The notes under the pieces: generated by a model
Told to the model about the DNA's origin: nothing
Databases searched by the model: none
Seen by the model: only the letters and a program-made list of their open reading frames with translations
Part shown: piece after piece, positions 32,114-42,365 of the stretch
Numbering within the stretch: position 1 is the first letter of the stretch
Layout: each line of letters begins with the position of its first letter
Translations under genes and position numbers: made by a program
Assembly (NCBI GenBank): GCA_009767595.1
Contig: VSDK01016839.1
Location: 4,566-68,565, forward strand
Reading direction: 5' to 3'
From: Symbiodinium kawagutii
Lineage: Eukaryota > Sar > Dinophyceae > Suessiales > Symbiodiniaceae
DNA length: 64,000 nt

Positions 32114-32224
32114 CTTCTTCCAGGGCTTGGTGATGCGGTAGATGACCTCCTCGGAGTCCACCAGCTCCGTGAGCTTCTTCCGGATCTGATCCACCTGGCA
32201 GCTGCAATCCGCAGCGGCAGCCAT
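32114..32224 (-). CDS. Candidate first exon of an unrecognised minus-strand gene
   Basis: ATG at 32224 opens 37 codons starting MAAAADCSCQVDQIRKKLTE and ending ITKPWKK before a GC donor (AAGAAG then GCGCGC). Charge pattern and GC-ending codons are strongly protein-like. An AG just before GTGGATCAG means the exon could instead start at Val-11 and be internal. The candidate exons at 31.8, 31.2, 31.0 and 30.1 kb would follow it. Confidence 0.45.
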
Positions 32225-33329
32225 GAGTCAAGTGAGCCGAGCCGCACGATGGAACTGCGGTTCTAGCAACAAGTGATCTGCTCCTCACATGAAATCCTAT
32301 GGGAAAAGTGTAGTATACACATGCATGAAAATAACAATAATGTTTTGGTAATCATCTAAAACACAACTGAACGCAAAATTTGTCAGGACTTCTGGTGTAT
32401 GGGTTCCCCCAACTAAGGTGAAAAGTTGCAAGCGGGAACGTCTTCATCATCTTTCTGTATCACATCCCAGTTTTATTTCCAGCTGTTCAAGATGGTTCTT
32501 GGGCTCGTATCCGATCCCTTTCGCCCTTCTGCGAAGACCAAGGTCTTTGGGCTGCCAAGTGAGCCATGCTGATACACCACTGCGGCTGGATTTCCAGTAA
32601 GATGGTAAAGTGGAAGAACCAGCTCATAACCCCACTGAAACCCTAGGGAAAACCGTTGGAAACCATGGGGAAACCATGGGAAAACCCTGGGAAAACCATC
32701 AACCAGCTAGAACTATAACTACTCAAACTTAGAGTTCTACCAGCCGGTGGTCTGACCAGTATCTAGTGTTATTGAGCGGCTCGTCGAACACAACTCTTTT
32801 CATACAACAACCATAATCATTACCAATAACTGTTAAAATGCGAAGGGCTGGGAACAGTAATCATATGGCAATGAATATTTTCAGTCCCACAGTAAGCATC
32901 ATAAGATTCTTATGTTCATCGTCACTCACTTCATCGATGGTTGGCACCATTCTTTGACAAACTACCTAGTTTCACTATGTTTTACTGGCTGGCACGGAGC
33001 GTCCCTGGGCTCGCAACTGCTGACGGATGAATACCAATTGACCTATTAGAAACATTTTAGTAATTCTGGGCTCGGTGGTTATGACTGCTCTCAGCTAAAC
33101 GTTTGTCAAGCAACCATTCTTTTCACTGTGGATAATAAAACATGTCAACCCACATTTGAAACGTGTTAGCCAAAATAACTCCAAAGAACTACTTAGCGGT
33201 AGTTTTTACATCAATCAAATAGTATATAACATTATATAACCATATAACATCATATCAACCACTACAACACTAAGCATTTGGATACATTAACCACTACTTA
33301 TGGCAGTAAATGGTTGCCACATGTTACAA

Positions 33330-33460
33330 CCACCAGCCCGGAAGCCCGGAACGCTGGCAGTCGCCACCTCCTCATCCGAATCGGCCCCACCCTCGAGTTG
33401 GTACAGGAAACCTCAATGGGACGAGCCATGGAGCTCCCACAATGTGGAAAGAGGTGACTC
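33330..33460 (-). CDS. Candidate exon, function unknown
   Basis: After CCCATTGAG the minus strand reads FLYQLEGGADSDEEVATASV, with a GA donor possible after GATGAG. Acidic linker-like composition. Confidence 0.4.
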
Positions 33461-33499
33461 AGAGAAGTTGACACGTTGTTTTAATCATGTTTTTTTATC

Positions 33500-33895
33500 A
33501 CTTGAATAGTTTGAATATTTTGAATAGTACAAATGAAACTAATTATAGTTGGAATAGTCATGATGTTATTTGATGATAGTATTTTATCAACTTCTTGATG
33601 ACAGTATTTGATGATAGTATCATGTTAATGAAAGACTAGTATAGTATTAACAGGTAACATTGACTATCATGACTCGTGTTGCGACTAGTTTTGAATGCTA
33701 TTAATTAATGATAGTTTGAAGAGTCATGATAGTATCAACACATAACACATGTCTTTCATGAACATGATAATATTTGATGACTAGTGTTTATAACTATCAT
33801 GATAGTATTTGACTACCATGACTAGTGTTATGACTAAAGTTTTAAATGCTATTAATGATAGTTTGAATAGTCATGACAGTATTAACACATAACAC
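33500..33895. repeat. Decayed repeat of CATGATAGTATTTGATGA
   Basis: TGATAGTATTTGATGATAGT, CATGACTAGTGTTATGACTA and GCTATTAATGATAGTTTGAA recur in changing order, so this is an old tandem array. No gene. Confidence 0.7.
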
Positions 33896-33897
33896 AT

Positions 33898-34010
33898 GTG
33901 GGTATGTGCCAAGATATCCAAAATTATTCAGCCCCAATATAGCCATCTATAATGGAAATCTATTGTAAACCAATGACTTTTTGGGTACGACTATTTTGGC
34001 ACATAGCCAT
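33898..34010. mobile_element. Family E inverted-repeat element
   Basis: GTGGGTATGTGCCAAGATAT at the left and GACTATTTTGGCACATAGCC at the right pair as inverted ends. Confidence 0.75.
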
Positions 34011-34285
34011 GTCTGTCTAGTATTTAAGTATCCTGACTGGTGTTAATAACTTTGATTGAGTGTTAAAGTACTCCGACTACTCCAGTATCCATGATGAAAG
34101 ACAAGTCGTACTTCACATGGTAACTTGTGAAACTTATGATTGATTACTACGACGTCATGATAGTTAAGAACAGCAGGCGGCTAGTATGTTAAGTCAAAGT
34201 CTGATATGAATATCATGGTGAGCAACGGCCAGTAGTCAAGACGTGGCTACAGTTTCATGATGGACTGATGGCTCACAATTTTCAA

Positions 34286-34399
34286 TTGGCTGTGGGTCAA
34301 AACCCCGTACCCCTGGTTCCCCATCATTAACCATTGTTTTCCTATTATCTTTGGTTATTATCCCTCATAATTGGTTGGTTAATATTGACCCATAGCCAA
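34286..34399. mobile_element. Family B inverted-repeat element
   Basis: TTGGCTGTGGGTCAAAACCC to ATATTGACCCATAGCCAA, a clean copy with good ends. The GC-rich candidate exon begins about 20 bp away. Confidence 0.9.
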
Positions 34400-34419
34400 T
34401 TTTCAATTCACCAGGTGGC

Positions 34420-34630
34420 CCTATCCATCGCCCTACAATTTCTCTATGGCTTGTAGCACAGCTGGTGGCTGTGCCCGCTGTGGCGGCCAGGTCATGGGGT
34501 TGTCGGGCCCCCTGAGATCCAAACCGTTTCCCAAGGTGTGTCCTGGACCAACGGCGCGGCCCACGACCGCCGGGACCAGCTGGGAACTGATGCAAAACCA
34601 TCCGCCGCTCAAGGGGATGAGCAATTCGGA
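34420..34630 (-). CDS. Candidate exon, frame and strand uncertain
   Basis: All of these are open: minus SSQLVPAVVGRAVGPGHTLG, minus RRMVLHQFPAG (after CCCCTTGAG) and plus CSTAGGCARCGGQVMGLSGP. The island is clearly GC-rich, but the coding frame is not determined. Confidence 0.35.
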
Positions 34631-34784
34631 AGATGTGTTTTTTGGGAATCAAAGGCTTAGGGGATAGTCAAAGGCTTTGCTTGAGCAAGCTCGAAGCTCA
34701 GGGGATAATCAAGGGCTTTCGGAAGATTGAAAGTATAAAGATAATAGGTTATTCAAACATTAGGATAATCTTGCCCAAAACAAT

Positions 34785-35069
34785 CTATGCACATGTTTTT
34801 TTCATAGGTTTACAGTACCCATTGGAAAATGACAATCTTCCAGCCAGCTGCGTAGCTGATACCCAGAAAGTAATCCAGCGGCATTCTGTCGAACCAAGTC
34901 CTCTCTTACCTTGGGGCATTGTCCAATCATCTACTTTGTCTTTTTTGCCTGCCTGATTTGTCTGGTCCTCAACATTAGATACTCCAGTATTGCTCGTTAA
35001 ACCATGTTGTGTCCCCGCTGGTACTTCAGTCAAGACACCTGAAGCACTGTCCACAAGCAATTGTTCCAT
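34785..35069 (-). CDS. Open minus-strand stretch, function unknown
   Basis: Ninety-four codons from MEQLLVDSASGVLTEVPAGT, protein-like but with even base composition, unlike the GC-rich exons. It could be a remnant of a mobile-element gene; no diagnostic motif was seen. Confidence 0.35.
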   Translation of the reverse strand: MEQLLVDSASGVLTEVPAGTQHGLTSNTGVSNVEDQTNQAGKKDKVDDWTMPQGKRGLGSTECRWITFWVSATQLAGRLSFSNGYCKPMKKTCA

Positions 35070-35420
35070 TCATTCCAAATTAAATCAATGTCGTGGCTCA
35101 TCTATCACAAAATTCAAGCAACATGCGTGCCAGTTCTTATTATGATCGTCCTTCAGTACTGTACCGAGCCCAGCTGCCAGACTAATTTGGAGGCACTCTG
35201 CATGTCTGACCGTCTAAACAAAGAGGTTTGCATTCCGGCCTTTCTCGCCGTCTCAGTCTGTGCATACACACACACATATATATATATATACACACTCATA
35301 CCTGCGTAACCATACACACAGATTGTGGATTCAAAGATATATCTAAACATTTATCCATGTGCTTATCAATATTTTACTAGTAATCTATCCATTTAAGTGT
35401 CTGTTCGCCTTCCAGTCTAC

Positions 35421-35632
35421 ATGGCAGTGGGTCAAAACCCCGTACCCCTGGTTCCCCCACCATTAACCATTGTATTCCCTTATTATTGCTGGGTATTAAC
35501 CACCATTATTAGTTGGTTAACATTGACCCATAGCCATATATAGCTGGTATATCCCCTATAGTTTCTAGTTATCATCCCCTATTATTGACCATTATAACCA
35601 GCCATTGGTTGGTTAAGATTGACCCATAGCCA
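35421..35632. mobile_element. Family B long form
   Basis: ATGGCAGTGGGTCAAAACCC at the left, internal AACATTGACCCATAGCCATA, and AAGATTGACCCATAGCCAC at the right. It corresponds to the reverse of 20810-21023. Confidence 0.9.
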
Positions 35633-35649
35633 CATGTGCATATCTTGTG

Positions 35650-35745
35650 TGCCGACTCTGCTGCCAACCACTCTCCTCCACGCAATTGGAACTTGGGATA
35701 GGCCAACTCCGCAGCCACCTCAACTTGCCACGACTGATGGTGGGG
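35650..35745 (-). CDS. Candidate exon, function unknown
   Basis: After CAAGTTGAG the minus strand reads VAAELAYPKFQLRG, then GA (GTGGAG before GAGAGT), the GA/GC donor style of the kinase gene. A family B element lies within 20 bp. Confidence 0.4.
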
Positions 35746-35766
35746 AAAAAAATGGCTGCAGCACTA

Positions 35767-36004
35767 CGGTTGATGGAGGAAATCCTGCACCACCCAGATG
35801 GGCATCCCAAGTAATCTTGTGTGAGGACACCCCCTGCAACCCCTTAATCTCAATGTTGTGGTAGCAAGGTGGGTGGTGCAGGATTTTCTCCATTCACAGA
35901 TTTCATGTCCGGCATGAGCTTAGCACATACTTCAATATTAAGATTTGGGGTTCCTAGGGGATGTGGACTATGAAAGTGGTGCAAGATTTCTTCCATCAAC
36001 AGTA
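35767..36004. mobile_element. 238-bp inverted-repeat element, left copy
   Basis: Ends GTTGATGGAGGAAATCCTGC and GCAAGATTTCTTCCATCAAC are inverted repeats of about 25 bp with few mismatches. A third, inner copy of the end (GGTGGTGCAGGATTTTCTCC) is near 35871. Nearly identical to 36673-36910. Confidence 0.9.
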
Positions 36005-36025
36005 CCCGCGCAGGGCGCGCGGGTA
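36005..36025. other. GC-rich mini-palindrome at element junction
   Basis: CCCGCGC AGG GCGCGCGGG forms a short perfect stem. It is present only at the left junction between the 238-bp element and the large palindrome. Confidence 0.75.
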
Positions 36026-36674
36026 CGACTGAAGGGAATGATTTTCAATCATGCTTACCTGCAATGGCAAAACAGACTAGAATAAGCGGGCAAGACATGC
36101 ATTAGACCTGATTGAATGCAGCAGTGACAACGCACAAAGCAACCCTGCAGTTGCAAAACGCAATAGAACCACTGCAAAGGAAAACCTTCACGCACGCCAA
36201 ATGTCGTAAATTTCAAGTTTCAAACTATTATCAAACTATTTTCCTAGGTGTTTTTCTATTTTCAAACTATTATCAAACTCAGCTTTCAAATTCGCTCATA
36301 TTGGGGAGAGCACGCGCAATGCGAATTTTATAGAAAAGTCTTTTGCTTCAAACAGGTTGAAATTTGTGTGAAAAACGCGCTTCCGCGTGCTCTCCCCAAT
36401 ATGAGCGAATTTGAAAGCTGAGTTTGATAATAGTTTGAAAATAGAAAGACACCTAGGAAAATAGTTTGATAATAGTTTGAGACTTGAAATTTACGACATT
36501 TGGCGCGCGTGAAGGTTTTCCTTTGCAGTGGTTCTATTGCGTTTTGCAACTGCAGGGTTGCTTTGTGCGTTGTCACTGCTGCATTCAATCAGGTCTCATG
36601 CATGTCTTGCCCGCTTATTCTAATCTGTTTTGCCATTGCAAGTAAACATGATTGAAAATCATTCCCTTCAGTCG
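36026..36674. repeat. Large palindrome, two 291-bp arms
   Basis: 36026-36316 is repeated in reverse complement at 36384-36674 with only a few mismatches, around a 67-bp spacer. Both arms start CGACTGAAGGGAATGATTTT and end GGGGAGAGCACGCG at the centre. The same ORF (start MNAAVTTHKATLQLQNAIEP) appears once per arm in opposite directions; it has no known likeness. Confidence 0.95.
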
Positions 36675-36910
36675 GTTGATGGAGGAAATCCTGCACCACC
36701 CAGATGGGCATCCCAAGTAATCTTGTGTGAGGACACCCCCTGCAACCCCTTAATCTCAATGTTGTGGTAGCAAGGTGGGTGGTGCAGGATTTTCTCCATT
36801 CACAGATTTCATGTCCGGCATGAGCTTAGCACATACTTCAATATTAAGATTTGGGGTTCCTAGGGGATGTGGACTATGAAAGTGGTGCAGGATTTCTTCC
36901 ATCAACAGTA
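36673..36910. mobile_element. 238-bp inverted-repeat element, right copy
   Basis: Same length and orientation as 35767-36004, differing at very few bases (for example GCAGGATTT for GCAAGATTT). With the left copy it brackets the palindrome as a direct repeat. Confidence 0.9.
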
Positions 36911-36944
36911 TGACTGGTTGGTTACCCCCCCCCATGGTGAACCA

Positions 36945-37085
36945 CATGTTTGACCATAGTTACATAGTTATATACCCATAGTTATATAACCATAGTTAAG
37001 TAGCCATAGTTATATAACCATAGTTATATACCCATAGTTACAAACCCATAGTTATATAGCCATAGTTCCTTAACCATAGGAATAA
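36945..37085 (+). repeat. ATAGTTATATAACC tandem repeat
   Basis: Units of about 14 bp (CATAGTTATATAACCATAGT) repeat ten or so times with small changes. Confidence 0.9.
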
Positions 37086-37110
37086 CCCTAGGAGTAGCTA
37101 AAGAACTTCT

Positions 37111-37203
37111 AGTTGGTGGTTGAACCGCCCCTATGAAAAATATGCGCCACTCAACCAACCAATCATTTGTTGATACTGGGGGAAATTGTCAATGAAACCA
37201 CCA
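37111..37203. mobile_element. Family C inverted-repeat element
   Basis: AGTTGGTGGTTGAACCGCCC to TGAAACCACCAAA, with CCCTATGAAAAATATGCG inside. Confidence 0.85.
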
Positions 37204-37735
37204 AATAAATAATTGATTACGGTAAATCAACGGTTTATAGCCTAGGAACAGTGGACAACAAGAGTTGTTCATGGTAAATCAAGCTGTTCATTCAACACAA
37301 AAAACCAGCCATATGTACCAGTGAGCCTTGGGGAAGCTTGTTATCAACATAGAACATTGGCACAATCATATACCTTTGGTGTTTATTTCATTCCTTGACT
37401 TCGGACAAATCCATACATATTAAACCATATTAACCCTACAAGTTTTAGATCCGACATTCTGCCAGTGAACTCGCTGGTGAGGGATATTGATTTGGCCACA
37501 AAATCTACATTTTGGGGTGCAAAAACTACCATGTGGTTAGGCCACTGCTGGTTGCGCGCAACGGTAGCTCCTTCCTTTTAAAGAGCCAGAACGGGATACC
37601 CCTGGCTCCTCAGCTCCCTCCCAATGTACTTGGATATGTCGACGGTATGTCCTTTGAGAAAACTTATCCCACAGTTTGTGGTTTCAAACTCTCTGAGATG
37701 TTACGAAGCATCGCCGTTTCGGGTGTTTTTTGATG

Positions 37736-37816
37736 GTTTTAACAAATGATGTCAATAGGAGTGGTGGCAAAATAAAAAACAATCAGCTTTTTGCTGATGA
37801 CATAGCACTTGTGTAA
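37736..37816 (+). pseudogene. Reverse-transcriptase relic (non-LTR type)
   Basis: Reads VLTNDVNRSGGKIKNNQ followed by LFADDIALV and a stop. F-A-D-D-I is the catalytic palm motif of reverse transcriptases, and the spacing to N-D and G-x-K-I fits LINE-type enzymes. Upstream sequence (37512-37733) is open in another frame, so the copy is broken. Only this short core is convincing. Confidence 0.6.
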
Positions 37817-37960
37817 ATGGGGCTATGTTATCACAACTCCTTACTCAATAGGGACCAGTATAGGGATGGACAAGTGGAATCTCTCTGCAAGCACCAAACA
37901 AATGCTAAGGGGGATTCGTGCTGGGGGTGTCCCCAAACAATTCCAACAATGGAAGCTATT

Positions 37961-38063
37961 CTGATTGGTGGTTGAACCACTCCCATGAAAAATATGAGTC
38001 AACCACCCAATTGCTAATAATCACTAGGAAAACTAAAACATGTCAATCAAACCACCAGCCAGT
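37961..38063. mobile_element. Family C inverted-repeat element
   Basis: CTGATTGGTGGTTGAACCAC to AATCAAACCACCAGCCAGTA, a clean copy. Confidence 0.9.
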
Positions 38064-38139
38064 AGTTGTTCAACCATTCTGGTTGGTCATTATCCCCCTT
38101 AGTTAAGCTACAAAAACCACCAGCCAGAAGCTGTTAGTA

Positions 38140-38340
38140 CCACCAACCCCCATGTTGATCTCCCCCTTGAGGTGCGAAGCTGGACGCAGGGTACTGCCAC
38201 ACAGCTCCACCGTTGTTTGTTTGGACCCCGGCAGAGACCATGAACCGCAAGGTCTTGCGGTACAGGTCATCTGCTGCTCGCTGTTCCTGGCGGACCAGGA
38301 GTTGATAGACCACATCGACTCAAAATCCTTCATGATTGAT
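38140..38340 (-). CDS. Candidate exon, function unknown
   Basis: The minus strand reads YQLLVRQEQRAADDLYRKTL then RFMVSAGVQTNGGAVWQY. AG before GAACAGCG would start it at EQRAADD. Helical, charged composition. Confidence 0.45.
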
Positions 38341-38780
38341 GAATGCCTTATGTATGCCTTTTGTATATGTACAGTATTTGTTATGATTATTGGTAATAAT
38401 AGAACCATGGTCAATAGACCCATGTAAAATTTCCTGCTATCAATACATAATTTTGGGATAGATGATAATAGATGGTTCCGAAGTTCCGTCAACTATAATT
38501 AACTATAATGGTTTGATGGTACTAATAGAATCTAATAGCTTCACAGCATCAACCTGGTGGTTGATCAAACCTGTTGGAAACGGCCTTTTCAACAGCTGCA
38601 AGCAGCAAATCAAGACAGCCAGAAATACTGCCATGGTCCGCAGTCGCCGCCTGATGCTGCTCATTGATGGGTTGTCTCCTTTTCTCGGTGTCACACATGT
38701 AGGGTTGTCTACAGTGCGTGCCATGTGGTGCCCCCCAACCATCCCCCGAAGTCTAGAAATTGACCAGTCGAGGTTAGATC

Positions 38781-38879
38781 CTGTATTCTGTATGCAAAAT
38801 CGCGAGCATTGGTCGAAGCCGTGCATTGGCAGCGGCTTGGACGTGTCTCAGCTGTGGGTCAAGGGCCACGAGCCACTGC
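38781..38879 (-). CDS. Candidate exon, well delimited, function unknown
   Basis: GGCTTCACAG before GCAGTGG and AATACAG before GATCTA delimit 99 nt reading QWLVALDPQLRHVQAAANAR then LRPMLAILHTEY. The GA donor and the G after the acceptor match the kinase gene's style. No family recognised. Confidence 0.5.
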
Positions 38880-38947
38880 CTGTGAAGCCCCAAAATGATT
38901 AAACGAGTCTTTGTTCAGACGTGCACTTAACATCTTGTTCATTAATA

Positions 38948-39050
38948 TGGTGGTTTCTCAAAATACGGGACCCCCCAAAATGGTTGGCTTACTACTATAA
39001 ATGACTACTGTTGGATGATTTGGGGGCCCCCTATTTTGAGAAACACCCAT
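38948..39050. mobile_element. Family A inverted-repeat element
   Basis: TGGTGGTTTCTCAAAATACG to CCCTATTTTGAGAAACACCC with AAAATGGTTGGCTTACTACT inside; close to consensus. Confidence 0.9.
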
Positions 39051-39607
39051 ATGGACCCATAGCCATTTGATTTTGAGAAATATGATCCATACGGAGTGGT
39101 ACCTCCTGAATATAAGTTGGTTTCAAATCGGCCATCCAGTATAGCTGCAGCCGGTGCCTGGTAGCTACCTTAGTCATTTTCACTGACCTAGCTGACTATT
39201 CGAGGTACCACTCTGTAGCTTTACCCATCGGTTTGGAAATTTTCGTTTACCTACCACATCACTTTGAGGAGTGGTTTAGTCGTGGCCGATGCTACCTGCC
39301 GTTGCGGTCCCCAAAAGAGCAGTCAAAAAGAGTAGTTGCTGCCTTTAAAGATGTATTTGGATACTGTGGTTGTTTGACTATTACTTTTCATTGGGTTGAA
39401 ACCGCCATGTAGCCTGATATGGCAACTTAGCTTGTGTGGAACAAGAAAGCGGCATCCGAGAGCTGCCTAAAGTACTTGGTGGTTTGTGTTTGGAGTCGAG
39501 CTATGGGTCGGGAAGTGTGTTGTACAAGGAACTATGCCCCTTGCATATTGATTAGTTGGGAGCGCATCACCACAAACAAGGCAAACAAGAACAGTATTCT
39601 TACGCGC

Positions 39608-39917
39608 AATTCCCACCCTTTGCCCGGAAACTTGAACATTGTACCACAGTGTAACACTCAGCAACTTGGAGAACTTACGAAAACGTTGGCTATACGCAGC
39701 GATTTGCGCTTTAGGACTTTGTGGTTTACAGTTTATGGTTTTAGGGTTTAGGGTTTAGGTTTTAGGGTTTTAGGGTTTAGGGTTTTAGGGTTTGAGGTTT
39801 AGGGTTTACAGTTTTTCGGTTGAGAAGCAAAAAACAACGGGCCTGCGCAGGAATCTGAGGGTCCAGTATGACATGCGATTGTGCACTTGTAAGTTTCCGG
39901 GCAAAGGGTGGGAATTG
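39608..39917. repeat. Interstitial telomere-type TTTAGGG tract inside an inverted repeat
   Basis: 39738-39808 is a run of TTTAGGG and TTTTAGGG units, about ten in all. It is flanked by CAATTCCCACCCTTTGCCCG (39609) and CGGGCAAAGGGTGGGAATTG (39898), which are reverse complements. TTTAGGG is the telomere unit of plants, dinoflagellates and some other algae. Confidence 0.85.
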
Positions 39918-41016
39918 GTCGTATTCTTACCTAGTCCGCATTCTTATCCCATGCACACTCACAAGCAAAGCTAATGCCTGACACTTTGATTTTATCTTGC
40001 CAGCTTTACCTTGAACAGTGAAACAAAAAAATAACACTAGAATAACAATTACCATTACCATGACGGCAACAACAACAACAATGACATCATCATCGCCAAC
40101 GACAACAGAAACAACAGCAGCCTTTGTCCAGAACCATGGACCATTGATCCTAGAGTAACTTCCTGGCACTCTGGAAATCAATGTTTGTTATTGTCAAAAC
40201 ATCATGTTGACCTAGTATTCCTTAGAACACGTATCTTCAAATCATTCCTTTATATTCCATTGCAGGCTCTGACCCCAACTCAGTCACAGCCACAGAAAAA
40301 CTTTGAGTCAACCCATGGCTCAAGCTACACAAATCAACTGGTCATGAAGCAGTATGTGCAAACAAAAATGTGGCAAAACTCATACATACACCAACAACAT
40401 CCGTGTTGATTCAACAAGATCGCAAACCGGCAAATCAACCATGTATCATATTTCATTGTAGAAGGTAAGCTGAATGTGTGTACATGTGCGGATGCAAAAA
40501 TAGATTACTGCAGCGTCACATGATACATATTGTAGAGATCATCAAGCTATTCAAACCTATTTAGTCATAATCATCATACAGAATTATAACCACCTTAACT
40601 ACACAGAAACATACAGTCGCTCTACGGCTCACGGAACTACTGTATACTTTTCCTGCTGTGCAGAGTATTTGGGCGATGAAAACACATGGCCACCCTGGCA
40701 AACTAAGCCCCCTACAAATGGCGCCTTGCTGACTTTCCAACACTTTTGAGCCAGCGACAACGGGGACAGTGGCGTCAGCTTACGAGTAATTTAAGGATGT
40801 TCCACATGAGAAATCTCCAATATACACATGGCTTGAAATGGGTTCTACCCTGATTGGACTCCTGATTGGTTGAAAACTGTATTGTCACAAGAGGTCATGA
40901 TGAAACACATACACAACTGCTGGCAAAACTGCTGATAAAAGTATTAACAAACATCAACAAACAATTCCTTGAAACCTGCTGTGAAAGCTCTTAACAACTG
41001 CTGATCCATCAGTGTC

Positions 41017-41060
41017 CTCGCGAACTTCAGGGTGGAGATCCCTATGCTCTGAACCCCCAG
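41017..41060 (-). CDS. Candidate exon, function unknown
   Basis: TTCAAAGCAG before CTGGGG and TTCGCGAG before GACACT delimit LGVQSIGISTLKFA. The frame continues open past the GA (ARTLMDQQ), so the 3' end is uncertain. Confidence 0.4.
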
Positions 41061-41082
41061 CTGCTTTGAAGGCAAGTCATGG

Positions 41083-41254
41083 GGGGGTTCTCGAGCCATG
41101 GGGTACCCGCAAAGCTATGGTTGGTTTATTTCTATAAATGATACAGTATGATTTCGGATGATCACTCGTTTATTGCTATAAAGCCATGGGTGTATTACCC
41201 CCAGTGCTTTTATTGGATGATCACTGGGGGTACCCCTATTTTGAGAAACCACCT
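41083..41254. mobile_element. Family A element, enlarged
   Basis: GGGGGTTCTCGAGCCATGGG at the left and ACCCCTATTTTGAGAAACCA at the right; the middle (GGATGATCACTCGTTTATTG) is duplicated. Confidence 0.85.
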
Positions 41255-41639
41255 CATGTTCATCCTGGACAAGGCGCAACCCCTCAAGTGATGATATCCT
41301 ACCACAACGGCACCCTCCGCCCTCTACCTATCATCAAGGCAGCCCCAGTGACGCGCATCGCAGCGTTATTGGTGAGCCAACTTCTTTTCGGCTGCGGCAT
41401 GGAAGCTCAACTTTGGCAGATTCCCCAGCATGTTGGTACCATCATGAAACCATCTGTTGCCTTCCGAACACCGAAACACATCAGAAACCATGTTTTTGTC
41501 ATCCATAGTTTCACAAGCATTCAGTACTCCATCAATAAGATGAATTGGTGGATCGGTAGTCTCATAAAAGTCAATAACTATCGCGCACGGTACTACCCTG
41601 ATAGAGCCATCTGTTGTGTTTCATGAGCCATTTCCTCAT

Positions 41640-41760
41640 CATCAACAACCAACACGCCGGGGCGTAACTTTTCACGGCTGCAACGGCGCCCGCGGTAATG
41701 ATCATTGGCATCCACTGGTGCGGAGTGTCCAGGCCCACAGAAAGTGCTGATGACACACGT
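41640..41760 (-). CDS. Candidate exon, function unknown
   Basis: After GTGTGTCATCAG the minus strand reads ALSVGLDTPHQWMPMIITAG then AVAAVKSYAPA. Good codon bias and a clear acceptor. Confidence 0.45.
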
Positions 41761-42350
41761 TCTTGGTCGAATAAATGCTCATAATTACATGAAGAGCCAA
41801 GAAATAAAAAAGTGATGTTGGAAAACGGTTTAATTACGTCTTTCATTCTAGTAGACATGTCGATTGCATTCTGACTCATGTGTATTTAAATGACATTGTC
41901 ATTTTTGATATATCTGTGACAACTATACTATTATACCTTCAAGATACCTTCCAGTCGTCTACGCAGATTCAACATGGCTGTCTCCGCCACCCAACGTTCC
42001 GGAAAAGCCTACCATTTGTTATCCCTTATCCCTTTGGATATCCCAACAAATCATGATGGTTCAAGGCTGCTAAAGGATGTTTGCAGAATGACGGTTGAAG
42101 GGTGTCAGCGGACCCCTGTCCCGTTGACGTTTGAAATGTTGATCCAGCCACTGGGAAAAAAACACAACAGTTTGGATCTCAGCTGGTATTGGCTGCCACT
42201 GGTGGGTCCACATCTAGGTGACCAAAAAAACACTGGTAAACTAACCTGGCAATGGACAATTGTGTAAAATCACGAGCTTTAATGGGACAACCGACAACGC
42301 TGCGAAATCAGCTACAAATGGTATAAAAACTGGGCAGAGTCTGGAAATCA

Positions 42351-42365
42351 NNNNNNNNNNNNNNN
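42351..42365. other. Assembly gap, 15 N
   Basis: Unknown bases; both sides are non-coding. Confidence 1.
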
